DNA of 64,000 nt, from positions 248,001-312,000 of the forward strand of contig JARLJL010000022.1 in assembly GCA_031291235.1 (NCBI GenBank), given 5' to 3'. This DNA is from Sulfuriferula sp. Its GTDB lineage: Bacteria > Pseudomonadota > Gammaproteobacteria > Burkholderiales > Sulfuriferulaceae. Both the position numbers and the translations under genes were made by a program. The notes under the pieces were generated by a model. That model saw nothing but the letters and a program-made list of their open reading frames with translations, had not been told where the DNA came from and ran no database searches. Shown here piece by piece: positions 22,959 to 32,322 of this stretch. How positions within the stretch are numbered: the first letter of the stretch is position 1; the number at the start of each line of letters is the position of its first letter.

Positions 22959-25873
22959 GACTAAAAGCGATACCCGGCGAATGGATAGACCGTAGTAGCG
23001 AGGTCGAATTCAGTTTTGAGGGTCATGCCTATCGCGGTTATCGCGGGGATGTCATCAGCAGCGCGTTATGGGCTGCCGACGTGCGTCTGCTCGGGCGCAG
23101 TTTCAAATACCACCGGCCGCGCGGCATCCTGTCGCTGGCCAATCACGATATCAATGCGCTGATGCAGGCCGGGCAGCGTCTGAACGTGCGTGCCGATGTC
23201 GAGCCGCTGGCTGCAGGGCAGCAATGGCGGGCGGTGAATACCTTCGGCAATTTGCAACGCGATAGCGGACGCTGGCTGAATCATCTGGCGAAATTTCTGC
23301 CGGTCGGTTTTTACTACAAGGCTTTTCATACCAAGGCGCTGTTTCCGCTGTGGGAGCGGCTGTTCCGTCGCCTGACCGGGCTGGGCAAGCTGGATTTCGA
23401 TACGCCGCACCTGCGTACGCCCAAGGATTACGATTTTTGCGATGTGCTGGTGATCGGTGCCGGGCCGTCCGGCCTGAGCGCGGCGCTGGCGGCTGCCGAT
23501 GCGGGCGCCGAAGTGGTGATCGTCGATGAAAATGCCCGTGCCGGCGGCTCAGCCGCCTATCAGCGCGGCGGCAAGGCTGAGCGTTACCAGCGCGTTAACG
23601 AGTTACTGAATTCGGTGGTCAGGCATCCGCGCATCCGTTTGCTTACCAGTACCACTGCGGCCGGCTATTATGCCGATCACTGGGTGCCGCTGGTCGACGA
23701 GCAGAAGATGACCAAGATGCGCGCGAAAAGCGTAGTCGCGGCGACCGGCGCTTTTGAGCAGCCGGCGGTGTTTCACAATAACGACTTGCCCGGCGTGATG
23801 CTGGCATCTGCGGCGCAGCGTCTGATTTATCGTTATGCCGTACAGCCGATGCAGAATGCAGTGGTGCTGGCCGCCAATGCCGACGGCTATCGCGCTGCGC
23901 TGGATCTGGCCGTAAACGGCATTAAGGTCGCGGCACTGGTCGATTTGCGCGGCAAGCAGGCGCCGTCGCGGCTTGCCGACGCGGTACAGGCATGCGGGAT
24001 CAATATATTCCATGCGCATTGCGTGCTGGAGGCGGAGGCCTCTGCCGACGGCAACGGCGTGGCAGCGGCCATCATCGCACCGTTCGATGCAGAGGGTAAC
24101 GCAGACGCGGCATCGACATTGCGTATTCCTTGCGACGGCATCGTCATGAGCGTGGGCTGGGCACCGACTGCCAATCTGCTGTATCAGGCCGGTACGCAAA
24201 TGCAGTTCAGCGACGCCGTGCAGCAATTTATCCCGGCGCAGCTGCCAGACGGTGTATTCGCCTGCGGCCGGGTGAACGGCATATACGACATCACGCAAAA
24301 GTACAGCGACGGCGAACGCGCCGGGCGCGATGCGGCGGCATACGTCGGTTATGAAAGCGCAACGACACTTCCGCAAATAGCGGCCGAAACCGAATCGCCG
24401 TCGCATGCCTGGCCTGTGGTGGCGCATCCCAAGGGTAAAAACTTCGTTGACTTCGATGAGGATCTGCAGCTCAAGGACTTTGAGAACGCCGTGCAGGAAG
24501 GCTTTGATAATATTGAGTTATTAAAGCGTTACACCACGGTTGGCATGGGCCCGTCGCAAGGCAAGCATTCGAACATGAACGCGTTGCGCATACTGGCGCG
24601 CTTGACGCATAAATCGCCGGGTCAGGTCGGCACCACGACGGCGCGGCCGTTTTTCCACCCGGTGCCGTTATCGCATCTTGCCGGTCGCGGTTTTTCGCCG
24701 GAGCGCCTGACGCCATTGCACCATCGACATCAGCAGCTCGGTGCGGTATTCATGCCTGCCGGCATCTGGCAGCGCCCCGAGTATTACGCGCAGCCCGGCC
24801 AGTCGCGTACCGATTGCATACGCGGCGAAGTGGCTGCGGTGCGGCATCAGATCGGCATCATTGATGTCGGCACGCTGGGCAAGATAGAAATTTACGGTCC
24901 GGATGCGGCAGAGTTTCTGGAGCGGGTTTATATCAGCCGCTACGCCAATCTCAAAATCGGCATGACCCGCTATGCGGTGATGTGCGACGAATCCGGCGTG
25001 ATCATCGACGACGGTGTGGTCGGACGGCTGGGCGAGCAGCATTTTTATTTCACCACGACCACTTCCGGCGCGGCACCTATCTATCGCGAACTGACCCGGC
25101 TCAATACCTTGTGGCAACTCGATTGCGGGCTGGTGAACCTGACCGGTGCGATGGCTGCAGTGAATCTGGCCGGCCCCAAAGCAGCCGAGGTGCTGGCGCC
25201 GCTGACAGAGCTGAATCTGGCATTGACCGAATTTCCGTATATGGCGATCCGCGAAACGGAGGTGGCCGGTATTCCGGCGCGGCTGATGCGGGTCGGCTTT
25301 GTCGGCGAACTGGGTTACGAGATCCACGTCCCCGCTACGTATGCCGATGCGCTGTGGCAAGCCTTGTGGCAAAGCGGTCAGGCGCACGGTATCCGTGCGT
25401 TCGGGGTGGAAGCGCAGCGGCTGTTGCGTCTGGAAAAAGGCCACATCATCATCGGTCAGGATACGGACGGACTGACCACGCCGCTGCAAGCAGGGCTTAA
25501 CTGGGCGCTGAAGATGGACAAGCCGTTCTTCATCGGACAGCGCAGCCTGCAAATCGTCGCGCAGCAACCGTTGCAGCAAAAATTGACGGGCTTCGTGCTC
25601 GCCGCAGGCTACAGCGGTACGGTACCGCAGGAATGTCATCTGATTATCGAGCAGGGCGATATCGCCGGGCGTATTACCAGCATTGCCTGGAGCCCGAGTC
25701 TGCAGCGTCATATCGGGCTGGCGTTCGTGCGTCCCGATCTGGCGGTGGAGAACGGCGCGATTGCGATACGTTTAAGCGATGGCAGCATGGTCAATGCGCG
25801 CATACAGCCGACGCCATTTTACGACCCAAAACATAGCCGCCAGCACTATCCGGCGCAGGAGGTCGCAGCATGA
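22955..25873 (+). CDS. mgdC: N-methylglutamate dehydrogenase, SoxA-like alpha subunit
   Basis: This 972-residue large subunit has an N-terminal ferredoxin-like part with FKYHRPRGILS. A nucleotide-binding domain begins near residue 165 (DVLVIGAGPSGLSAALAAA), and a C-terminal GcvT-like tetrahydrofolate-binding domain covers about 590-960 (YAVMCDESGVIIDDGVVGRL). The folate domain captures the formaldehyde-level carbon as methylene-tetrahydrofolate. The GTG at 22955, overlapping the mgdB stop, gives VRLKAIPGEWIDRS, the usual SoxA beginning; the open frame upstream lies inside mgdB. It overlaps mgdD by four bases. Confidence 0.87.
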   Translation: MRLKAIPGEWIDRSSEVEFSFEGHAYRGYRGDVISSALWAADVRLLGRSFKYHRPRGILSLANHDINALMQAGQRLNVRADVEPLAAGQQWRAVNTFGNLQRDSGRWLNHLAKFLPVGFYYKAFHTKALFPLWERLFRRLTGLGKLDFDTPHLRTPKDYDFCDVLVIGAGPSGLSAALAAADAGAEVVIVDENARAGGSAAYQRGGKAERYQRVNELLNSVVRHPRIRLLTSTTAAGYYADHWVPLVDEQKMTKMRAKSVVAATGAFEQPAVFHNNDLPGVMLASAAQRLIYRYAVQPMQNAVVLAANADGYRAALDLAVNGIKVAALVDLRGKQAPSRLADAVQACGINIFHAHCVLEAEASADGNGVAAAIIAPFDAEGNADAASTLRIPCDGIVMSVGWAPTANLLYQAGTQMQFSDAVQQFIPAQLPDGVFACGRVNGIYDITQKYSDGERAGRDAAAYVGYESATTLPQIAAETESPSHAWPVVAHPKGKNFVDFDEDLQLKDFENAVQEGFDNIELLKRYTTVGMGPSQGKHSNMNALRILARLTHKSPGQVGTTTARPFFHPVPLSHLAGRGFSPERLTPLHHRHQQLGAVFMPAGIWQRPEYYAQPGQSRTDCIRGEVAAVRHQIGIIDVGTLGKIEIYGPDAAEFLERVYISRYANLKIGMTRYAVMCDESGVIIDDGVVGRLGEQHFYFTTTTSGAAPIYRELTRLNTLWQLDCGLVNLTGAMAAVNLAGPKAAEVLAPLTELNLALTEFPYMAIRETEVAGIPARLMRVGFVGELGYEIHVPATYADALWQALWQSGQAHGIRAFGVEAQRLLRLEKGHIIIGQDTDGLTTPLQAGLNWALKMDKPFFIGQRSLQIVAQQPLQQKLTGFVLAAGYSGTVPQECHLIIEQGDIAGRITSIAWSPSLQRHIGLAFVRPDLAVENGAIAIRLSDGSMVNARIQPTPFYDPKHSRQHYPAQEVAA

Positions 25874-26541
25874 GTTTAATACGCAAAAGTCCGCTCCACG
25901 ATGTGGCTGCTGCATTGCAGCCGGAATGGGGTGCCATCAATGATATGCCGGTTGCGTTGCAGTTCGATCACGGTGACGGCCAGCGCATGGCGACACTGGG
26001 TATTGCCGATCTCTCCGGCCTGTGGCGGCATGGCCTGAAAGGCCCGGGCAGCATAGCCTGGCTGGAAGCGCAGGGGATAGTCATTCCGGCCGTAAACAGC
26101 TGGGCGGAACTGGCTGAAGGCGGGTTGATCGCGCGTCTGGGCAGAACCGAATTCATGCTGGAAGACGAGCCGAACGGCACCACAGCGCGGCGCGTGCAAA
26201 GCCTGCTTGCCGTAGAGCGGCCGTACGGTGTGTATCCGGTATTGCATCAGGATGCTGCGCTGATGTTGACGGGTACGGCTGTGCAGCGTCTGCTGCGGCA
26301 AACCTGCAGTTTCAATTTCATGGCGCTGGATGCGGCAACGCAGCCGCTGGTGCTGACCACCATGGTCGGCGTAGCGGTCACCGTATTGCCGGTGGCAACA
26401 GCGGATGGGGTGCATTCCCGGATCTGGTGCGACGGTACTTACGGCGAATATTTATGGCACACGCTGCTGGACATTGCTCATGAGCTGGACGGCGGCGCGG
26501 TTGGTTTGAATTACTTGATACTTGAAGGGAAATCGCAATGA
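25870..26541 (+). CDS. mgdD: N-methylglutamate dehydrogenase, SoxG-like gamma subunit
   Basis: This 223-residue gamma subunit is related to the GcvT/SoxG fold. It starts with ATGA overlap on mgdC and ends with ATGA overlap on gmaS. Recognisable stretches are [21 protein letters not shown] and [21 protein letters not shown]. It is a structural part of the heterotetramer with no known catalytic residues. Confidence 0.83.
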   Translation: MSLIRKSPLHDVAAALQPEWGAINDMPVALQFDHGDGQRMATLGIADLSGLWRHGLKGPGSIAWLEAQGIVIPAVNSWAELAEGGLIARLGRTEFMLEDEPNGTTARRVQSLLAVERPYGVYPVLHQDAALMLTGTAVQRLLRQTCSFNFMALDAATQPLVLTTMVGVAVTVLPVATADGVHSRIWCDGTYGEYLWHTLLDIAHELDGGAVGLNYLILEGKSQ

Positions 26542-27866
26542 ACTTGACAGAGGCAAAGGCTTTCCTCGAAACCCACCAGATCAAATTCGTATTGGCACAA
26601 TTCGTCGATATCCACGGCGCGGCCAAAACCAAAGCGGTGCCGGTGAATCATTTCGAGGATATTCTCAAGCAGGGCGCCGGTTTTGCCGGTTTTGCGATCT
26701 GGGGGCTGGGCATCGCGCCGCACGGCCCGGATTACATGGCGGTCGGCGATATCGGCACGCTGTCGCTGGTACCCTGGCAGCCGGGTTTCGCCCGCATCGT
26801 CTGTAACGGCCACGTCAACAAGCAGCCGTATGAGTACGATTCCCGCGTGGTGTTGCTAAAGCAGATAGACCGGCTCAAGGAACGCGGCTGGATAATGAAT
26901 ACCGGGCTGGAGCCGGAGTTTTCATTGTTAAAGCGCGACGAGCAGGGCGCCATCCACCCATTCGACGACAGCGATACGCTGGCCAAGCCGTGTTACGACT
27001 ACAAGAGCCTGACGCGCAGCAGCGCCTATCTGGAAAAGCTGGTGGCGGCATTGCAGGCAGTGGATATCGATGTGTTCCAGATCGATCATGAAGATGCCAA
27101 CGGCCAGTTCGAGGTCAATTACACGTATAGCGATTGCCTGAAATCGGCAGACAATTTCGTCATGTTCAAGATGGCGGCGTCCGAGATCGCCAATGAAATG
27201 GGCATGATTTGCTCGTTCATGCCCAAGCCGTTTGCCAATCGCCCCGGTAACGGCATGCACATGCACATATCGCTGTCCGACGGTCGGAACAACTTGTTTG
27301 CCGATGCGGCAGATCCGCGTCGATTGGGTTTGTCCAAACTCGCCTATCACTTCCTCGGCGGTCTGCTTGCCCATGCCCCGGCGATTACCGCGATATGCGC
27401 GCCGACCGTCAATTCCTATAAACGTCTGGTGGTAGGCCGTTCGCTGACCGGTGCAACCTGGGCGCCGGCCTATATCAGCTACGGCGACAATAACCGTTCC
27501 AGCATGGTGCGCATCCCCGGCGACCGTATCGAGCTGCGCCTGCCCGACGGATCGGCGAACCCGTATCTGGCTGCTGCCGCCATCATCGCTGCCGGTCTGG
27601 ACGGCATAGAACGCGAACTCGATCCGGGCGATCCGCAGAATATCAACCTTTACGACCTGAGCGCCGATGAGTTGACGGCAAAAGGCATAGGCGTGCTGCC
27701 GCAAAGCCTGCATGAGGCGGTGAACGCGCTGGCGGAGGACGAGATCGTCTGCAATGCGCTGGGACCTGTGGCGCAGGAATTCATCAAGCTGAAACGCATG
27801 GAATGGATAGAGTACATGCGCCATGTATCCGAATGGGAAATTAACAGCTATCTTGAGTTTTTTTGA
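26538..27866 (+). CDS. gmaS: Gamma-glutamylmethylamide synthetase (glutamine synthetase-like)
   Basis: This 442-residue member of the glutamine synthetase superfamily is expected to join methylamine to glutamate at the cost of ATP. Visible active-site segments are [12 protein letters not shown] (metal ligands, about 112-123), [12 protein letters not shown] (about 236-247) and the ATP-binding stretch [24 protein letters not shown]. Its place between mgdABCD and mgsABC is the known order of N-methylglutamate pathway clusters, which favours gmaS over an ordinary glnA. Length is slightly below that of GlnA type I. Confidence 0.86.
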   Translation: MNLTEAKAFLETHQIKFVLAQFVDIHGAAKTKAVPVNHFEDILKQGAGFAGFAIWGLGIAPHGPDYMAVGDIGTLSLVPWQPGFARIVCNGHVNKQPYEYDSRVVLLKQIDRLKERGWIMNTGLEPEFSLLKRDEQGAIHPFDDSDTLAKPCYDYKSLTRSSAYLEKLVAALQAVDIDVFQIDHEDANGQFEVNYTYSDCLKSADNFVMFKMAASEIANEMGMICSFMPKPFANRPGNGMHMHISLSDGRNNLFADAADPRRLGLSKLAYHFLGGLLAHAPAITAICAPTVNSYKRLVVGRSLTGATWAPAYISYGDNNRSSMVRIPGDRIELRLPDGSANPYLAAAAIIAAGLDGIERELDPGDPQNINLYDLSADELTAKGIGVLPQSLHEAVNALAEDEIVCNALGPVAQEFIKLKRMEWIEYMRHVSEWEINSYLEFF

Positions 27867-27884
27867 TTATGGAAAAGGCGAATG

Positions 27885-27990
27885 GTCCACTAAAGGCACG
27901 AAAAACGCGAAAAAGATCAATGCACAAAGTTGCATTTTTACAGGGTGACTCAGGTTTTTAAATTTTGTGCTTTTCGTGTATTTCGTGGAC
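27885..27990. repeat. Interspersed inverted repeat (GTCCAC/CACGAAA type) between gmaS and mgsA
   Basis: Arms 27885-27915 and 27960-27990 are imperfect inverted copies. The left reads GTCCACTAAAGGCACGAAAA; the right, on the opposite strand, reads GTCCACGAAATACACGAAAA. The 44-base centre also contains TGCA-rich dyads. The CACGAAA-repeating arms resemble a short interspersed element rather than a terminator (no T run). Confidence 0.65.
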
Positions 27991-28030
27991 AGAAATGAAG
28001 CCTTTGCTTTAGGCAACAAGGAGAAATGAT

Positions 28031-28924
28031 ATGTGTGGAATTGTAGGTTTACTCGTCAAGACGCCGGCGTTACGCGCGCGGCTTGGCGAAATGCTGGTGC
28101 CGATGATGGTAGGCATGACCGAGCGCGGCCCGGATTCTGCCGGTCTGGCCGTGTTCAGTGCGCCGTTGGCCAGCGGTCATAAATACAGCCTGTATGCCGG
28201 TACAGCCAGCTTTGACTGGGAAGGGCTGGCGCAACAGTTATTTGTGCACCTGCGTGTGCCTGCACAGTGCGAAGGCCACGGCAACCATGCCGTGCTGGTC
28301 ACCGAGCTGGCGCCGGAAGCTGTACGGCAGTGGATTAAGGAGAATTTCCCTGCGCTGCATGTGCTGTCTTGCGGCCGCGCCATCGACTTGTACAAGGATA
28401 TCGGCACGCCCGGTGAAGTGGCGCAGCGTTACGATTTTGCCAGTTTGCAGGGCAGCCACGCGGTAGGGCATACGCGCATGGCAACCGAATCGGCAGTAAC
28501 CCCGGATCGTGCGCATCCGTTCACGGCCGGCGAGGATTTCTGTCTGGTGCATAACGGTTCGCTATCAAATCCGTACGGCTTGCGGCGCAAGCTGGAAACG
28601 GAAGGCATACACTTCGAAACCGATAACGACACCGAAGCCGCCTGCCGCTTTCTGGAGTGGCGCATGCGCGAGGGCGATCTGCTGGAAACGGCCATCCAGA
28701 AAGGTTTTGAGGAGCTGGACGGTTTCTACACCTTCCTCATCGGTACTGAAAACAAGCTGGCGCTGGTGCGCGATCCATTCGCGTGCAAACCGGCCGTGGT
28801 TGCCGAAACCGACGACTATGTGGCGATTGCTTCCGAGTTCCGCTCGCTGGCGCATTTGCCGGATGTGAAAAACGCTCACATTTATGAACCCAATCCGGAG
28901 GAGATGTACGTATGGACAGCCTGA
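28031..28924 (+). CDS. mgsA: N-methylglutamate synthase subunit A (class II amidotransferase)
   Basis: This 297-residue Ntn-hydrolase amidotransferase has nucleophile Cys2 exposed after Met removal (MCGIVGLL), plus GHTRMATESAVTPDRAHPF and HNGSLSNPYGLRRKLE, the glutamine-site loops of GltB/GlxB relatives. In the pathway it releases methylamine from gamma-glutamylmethylamide for transfer to 2-oxoglutarate. It is preceded by a GGAGAAA ribosome site and by the repeat element at 27885-27990, so it may have its own promoter. It overlaps mgsB by 13 bases. Confidence 0.88.
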   Translation: MCGIVGLLVKTPALRARLGEMLVPMMVGMTERGPDSAGLAVFSAPLASGHKYSLYAGTASFDWEGLAQQLFVHLRVPAQCEGHGNHAVLVTELAPEAVRQWIKENFPALHVLSCGRAIDLYKDIGTPGEVAQRYDFASLQGSHAVGHTRMATESAVTPDRAHPFTAGEDFCLVHNGSLSNPYGLRRKLETEGIHFETDNDTEAACRFLEWRMREGDLLETAIQKGFEELDGFYTFLIGTENKLALVRDPFACKPAVVAETDDYVAIASEFRSLAHLPDVKNAHIYEPNPEEMYVWTA

Positions 28925-29601
28925 GCTTCGATCTGGCGGCAACGCCGTTACGCGATCTTAACCGTTTTCTGCACAAGGAAGCCGTAACGCAGGGAATCAG
29001 GCATGTCACCGTGCTGCATCCGGATGGCGCGCACAACATCGCCGTCGGCCTGGATGCGCCGGTCGCAGTCGAGATAGCAGGGCACGCCGGGTACTACGCC
29101 GCCGGTATGCTCAAGCACGGTGAGGTCACGATTCAGGGCAATGCCGGTACCGGTGTGGCGGAGAACATGATGTCGGGCAAGGTGCACGTCAAGGGCTTTG
29201 CCTCGGTATCCGCCGGTGCTTCCGCACATGGCGGACTGCTGGTGGTGGACGGCGATACCTCGCTGCGCTGCGGTATTTCGTTGAAGGGCGGCGATATCGT
29301 GGTCGGCGGTTCGGTCGGCAGTTTTTCCGGCTTCATGGCGCAGGCCGGGCGTATGGTGATCTGCGGCAACGCTGGCGATGCGCTGGGCGATTCGCTATAC
29401 GAGGCGGTGATCTATGTGCGCGGCAACATCAAGTCGCTGGGCGCCGATGCCCGCATCGAGGATATGGCCGAGAGCGATTATCAGGCAGTCGGCGAGCTGC
29501 TGGCCGCTGCCGGGTTCAGTTACGATCCGCATGAATTCAAGCGCGTCGCTTCCGCCAAAAGTTTGTATCACTGGAATGCCGACGCCAATCAGGAATATTA
29601 A
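28912..29601 (+). CDS. mgsB: N-methylglutamate synthase subunit B (GltB C-terminal-like)
   Basis: This 229-residue right-handed beta-helix protein corresponds to the C-terminal GxGxG domain of glutamate synthase (GlxC-like). Repeated Gly-rich turns are visible: EIAGHAGYYAAGMLKHGEVTI, GNAGTGVAENMMSGKVHVKG and GGDIVVGGSVGSFSG. It supports assembly of the synthase and carries no known catalytic residues. Confidence 0.86.
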   Translation: MDSLSFDLAATPLRDLNRFLHKEAVTQGIRHVTVLHPDGAHNIAVGLDAPVAVEIAGHAGYYAAGMLKHGEVTIQGNAGTGVAENMMSGKVHVKGFASVSAGASAHGGLLVVDGDTSLRCGISLKGGDIVVGGSVGSFSGFMAQAGRMVICGNAGDALGDSLYEAVIYVRGNIKSLGADARIEDMAESDYQAVGELLAAAGFSYDPHEFKRVASAKSLYHWNADANQEY

Positions 29602-29616
29602 GTCAGGAGCAGCAAA

Positions 29617-30972
29617 ATGAACGACAACGAACATCTACTCAAGCATATCGCCAAGGAACCCAGCGCAGGTTACGACCGCAAGATCATGGACTATATCCAT
29701 AATGCGGCGACTCACGGCCTGTATGAGATTCGCGGCATGGGCGCAAAACGCGCAGTGCCGAATTTCGACGATCTGGTGCTGCTCGGCGCGTCATTATCGC
29801 GCTATCCGCTGGAAGGCTACCGCGAGAAATGTGTTACCAAGACCGTACTCGGCACGCGTTTCGCCAGTAAGCCGATCGAGCTGGAAATCCCCATCACCAT
29901 CGCCGGCATGAGCTTCGGCGCGCTGTCGGCCAACGTCAAGGAATCGCTGGGCCGCGCTGCGACCGAGCTGGGTACCTCGACCACGACCGGCGACGGCGGC
30001 ATGACTGCCGAGGAACGCCAGTCGTCGAAAACGCTGGTGTATCAATGCCTGCCGTCGCGTTACGGCTTTAATCCGGACGACGTGCGCCGTGCCGATGCGA
30101 TAGAAATCGTTATCGGGCAGGGTGCCAAACCGGGCGGCGGCGGCATGCTGCTGGGGCAGAAGATTTCGCCGCGCGTGGCCAAGATGCGTACTCTGCCGGA
30201 AGGCATAGACCAGCGTTCCGCCTGTCGCCACCCGGACTGGACCGGGCCGGATGACTTGGTCATCAAGATCCAGGAACTGCGCGAAATGACCGACTGGGAA
30301 AAGCCGATCTACGTCAAAGTCGGTGCGACGCGTACGTTCCACGACGTCAAGCTCGCCGTTCACGCCGGTGCCGACGTTATTGTTGTTGACGGCATGCAGG
30401 GCGGCACGGCAGCTACCCAAACCTGTTTCATCGAACACGTCGGTATCCCGACGCTGGCAGCGCTGCGTCAGGCGGTCGATGCGCTGGAAGATCTGGATAT
30501 GAAAGGCAAGGTACAACTCATCATCTCCGGCGGTGTGCGTACCGGCGCTGACGTCGCCAAAGCGCTGGCAATGGGCGCCGATGCCGTCGCTATCGGCCAG
30601 GGTGTGCTCTATGCGCTGGGCTGCAATCACGACGCCTATACGCTGGACGGCGCGGTGCACAGCGCCTGCGACGATTACGCCAATCTGGGTACCGCAGCCG
30701 GTTTTTGCCACCACTGCCACACCGGGCGCTGCCCGGTCGGCATCACCACGCAGGACGAACAACTGGCGCAACGCCTGATGCCCGATCTGGGTGCGAAGCG
30801 GCTGAAGAATTACCTGAAAACGCTGAACATGGAGCTGACCACGCTGGCACGCGCCTGCGGCAAGCAGAACGTGCACCATCTGGAGCGCGAAGATCTGGCC
30901 GCGATGACGATCGAAGCGGCTGCCATGGCGCGGTTGCCATTGGCAGGGACGGACTGGGTACCGGGGTTCTGA
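29617..30972 (+). CDS. mgsC: N-methylglutamate synthase subunit C (FMN/Fe-S, GltB-like)
   Basis: This 451-residue subunit is homologous to the synthase domain of glutamate synthase (GlxD-like). The FMN-binding barrel shows GMSFGALSANVKESLG, VIVVDGMQGGTAATQ and ISGGVRTGADVAKALAMGAD. An iron-sulfur cluster site CHHCHTGRCPVG lies near residues 365-376. It reduces the imine formed from 2-oxoglutarate and methylamine to N-methylglutamate. It is the last gene of the cluster; a hairpin follows at 30987-31018. Confidence 0.9.
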   Translation: MNDNEHLLKHIAKEPSAGYDRKIMDYIHNAATHGLYEIRGMGAKRAVPNFDDLVLLGASLSRYPLEGYREKCVTKTVLGTRFASKPIELEIPITIAGMSFGALSANVKESLGRAATELGTSTTTGDGGMTAEERQSSKTLVYQCLPSRYGFNPDDVRRADAIEIVIGQGAKPGGGGMLLGQKISPRVAKMRTLPEGIDQRSACRHPDWTGPDDLVIKIQELREMTDWEKPIYVKVGATRTFHDVKLAVHAGADVIVVDGMQGGTAATQTCFIEHVGIPTLAALRQAVDALEDLDMKGKVQLIISGGVRTGADVAKALAMGADAVAIGQGVLYALGCNHDAYTLDGAVHSACDDYANLGTAAGFCHHCHTGRCPVGITTQDEQLAQRLMPDLGAKRLKNYLKTLNMELTTLARACGKQNVHHLEREDLAAMTIEAAAMARLPLAGTDWVPGF

Positions 30973-30986
30973 TACCTGTAGCACAT

Positions 30987-31018
30987 TGCCCGGGATGAAG
31001 TTGAATTTATCTCGGGCA
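30987..31018. terminator. Hairpin between converging mgsC and gntR-like genes
   Basis: Arms TGCCCGGGAT and ATCTCGGGCA (one mismatch) with a 12-base loop lie between converging genes. No T run is present, so it may be a weak or Rho-assisted terminator for both. Confidence 0.45.
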
Positions 31019-31020
31019 GG

Positions 31021-31746
31021 TCAGGGAGCAATCCTGCCGAAGCGGTTGGCAGTCGCTTTCTTCCGCGCCAATTGGGTTAGCGTCAGCGTCTTGGCGAATT
31101 CTTCGCTACGCTGTATGTGGCGTTTGATCAGGTTGCGTGCGGTGCTTACGTCGCGATGCAGGATGGCTTGCAGGATTTTGTAGTGATCGTCGAAGGTGCG
31201 TTTGATGCGTTCGGTGTTGTCGAAATCGACGCGACGAATGACGCGAATATGGTCGTTGATATCCTGCAGGTATTTCACCAGAACTTCGTTTTTGCCACCC
31301 AATGCGATGGCGATGTGAAACGATTCGTCCCATTCTTCCATCTGGTTGGCCGTGACCGTTTCCGGCTTGCTATCCGGCGCCCATAGCGCCATCAGTCTTT
31401 CCACTTCCGTTGTCGGCATATGGTTGCAGGCGTCTTCGACGGCTGCGATTTCCAGCGCCGTGCGTACGCGGTAATACTCCGAGAGTTCGGCGATGTCGAT
31501 TTGTCTGATGAAACAGCCCTGCTTGGCGCGTATGGTGAGATGCCCTTCGTTTTCCAGCTTGAGCAGCGCTTCGCGGATGGGTGTGCGGCTGACTTCAAAA
31601 TATTCCGCCAGTTCGGTTTCGGTTACGCGGCTGCCGGGATAGAGCTCGAAGGTCAATATCATTTCGCGCAATACGCTGTAAATATCCTGCTTGGCTGCAG
31701 ACTTTTTGTCTGTTTTGGCGACCGGAGTATCTATCGTTTTTTCCAT
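31021..31746 (-). CDS. GntR/FadR-family transcriptional regulator
   Basis: This 241-residue regulator has an N-terminal winged helix (GSRVTETELAEYFEVSRTPIREALLKLENEGHL) and an all-helical FCD ligand domain. Metal-binding candidates are Asp in EEWDESFHIAI and His in DDHYKILQAIL and IKRHIQRSEEF. The first 18 residues form a Lys/Asp-rich tail. It is divergent from the BMP transporter/hydrolase operon across a 576-base region. Regulators of this class usually respond to a pathway intermediate; here a urea-type metabolite is inferred. Confidence 0.9.
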   Translation of the reverse strand: MEKTIDTPVAKTDKKSAAKQDIYSVLREMILTFELYPGSRVTETELAEYFEVSRTPIREALLKLENEGHLTIRAKQGCFIRQIDIAELSEYYRVRTALEIAAVEDACNHMPTTEVERLMALWAPDSKPETVTANQMEEWDESFHIAIALGGKNEVLVKYLQDINDHIRVIRRVDFDNTERIKRTFDDHYKILQAILHRDVSTARNLIKRHIQRSEEFAKTLTLTQLARKKATANRFGRIAP

Positions 31747-31820
31747 AATGTGTACTCGCTAATGATAGAGATGCATGTTTGATTTTACTGCTTTCGCGCG
31801 AGTTTTTCATATATTTCGCA

Positions 31821-31868
31821 GGCACCGTTATCGCGCATCTTTTTATTGAAATGCACTGTTAAGGCGCG
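31821..31868. promoter_or_regulatory. Two tandem NtrC-like enhancer sites
   Basis: GGCACC-GTTAT-CGCGCA (31821-31837) and TGCACT-GTTAA-GGCGCG (31852-31868) resemble the NtrC consensus TGCACC-N5-GGTGCA at about 9 of 12 positions each. Their centres are 31 bases apart (about three helical turns), roughly 100-140 bases upstream of the sigma54 promoter. The geometry matches known NtrC enhancers; binding is inferred. The rest of the 31747-32322 intergenic stretch holds the promoter and operator described below and nothing else recognised. Confidence 0.5.
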
Positions 31869-31955
31869 CTTTCGGAATATGTTATTGCGACATATATCAT
31901 GGCGCATTTGCGGATGGGCGGGTAGTTTGCCGGTGAAGTAATAAATTCTTACGGT

Positions 31956-31972
31956 TGGCATGGAGTTTGCAT
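31956..31972 (+). promoter_or_regulatory. sigma54 promoter of the transporter/hydrolase operon
   Basis: TGGCATGGAGTTTGCAT has GG (31957-31958) and GC (31969-31970) separated by exactly 10 bases and only one mismatch to TGGCAC-N5-TTGCA. Transcription would begin near 31982, giving a leader of about 340 bases before the first gene. Confidence 0.75.
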
Positions 31973-31987
31973 ACATTGTTGCATACA
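31967..31987. promoter_or_regulatory. Possible GntR-family operator
   Basis: TTGCATACA occurs twice as direct repeats (31967-31975 and 31979-31987), and TTGTTGCATACAA is a partial dyad. It overlaps the -12 element and the start point of the sigma54 promoter, where a repressor could act. Assignment to the adjacent GntR regulator is inferred. Confidence 0.4.
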
Positions 31988-32322
31988 ACGATGCGGTGAT
32001 TTAATCGCAAGGTGTGTACCTATCAATTAATCACAGGGAAGGACCGTATAGATGCAAATTCAGGCAGTAAAAATATAGGGGTAACCGTATTTTATGAGTG
32101 ATTGTAGCAAAATTTATCCCGGTTTGATTTTAATCGGTAAATCGGGTGCAAGGCTCATGACAGCAGTTTGATGTACGTCATGACCGGTTGAACGCCAAGT
32201 CCGGCATATTCCATGCTGGTGCAGGCTACGAATACTGTTTTTGCCGGCAATTCCGGCGTACCCTGACTGACATACGAAGCAAATTTTCAATAGCGCATTT
32301 TATATTCAGAGGAGCAGATTTT

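Noticed and set aside
21439..26541. Sarcosine oxidase SoxBDAG
   Set aside because: The subunits are homologous, but the same transcript continues into gmaS-like and mgsABC-like genes and lacks glyA or sdaA, the usual sarcosine partners. N-methylglutamate dehydrogenase fits better, though this is context-based.
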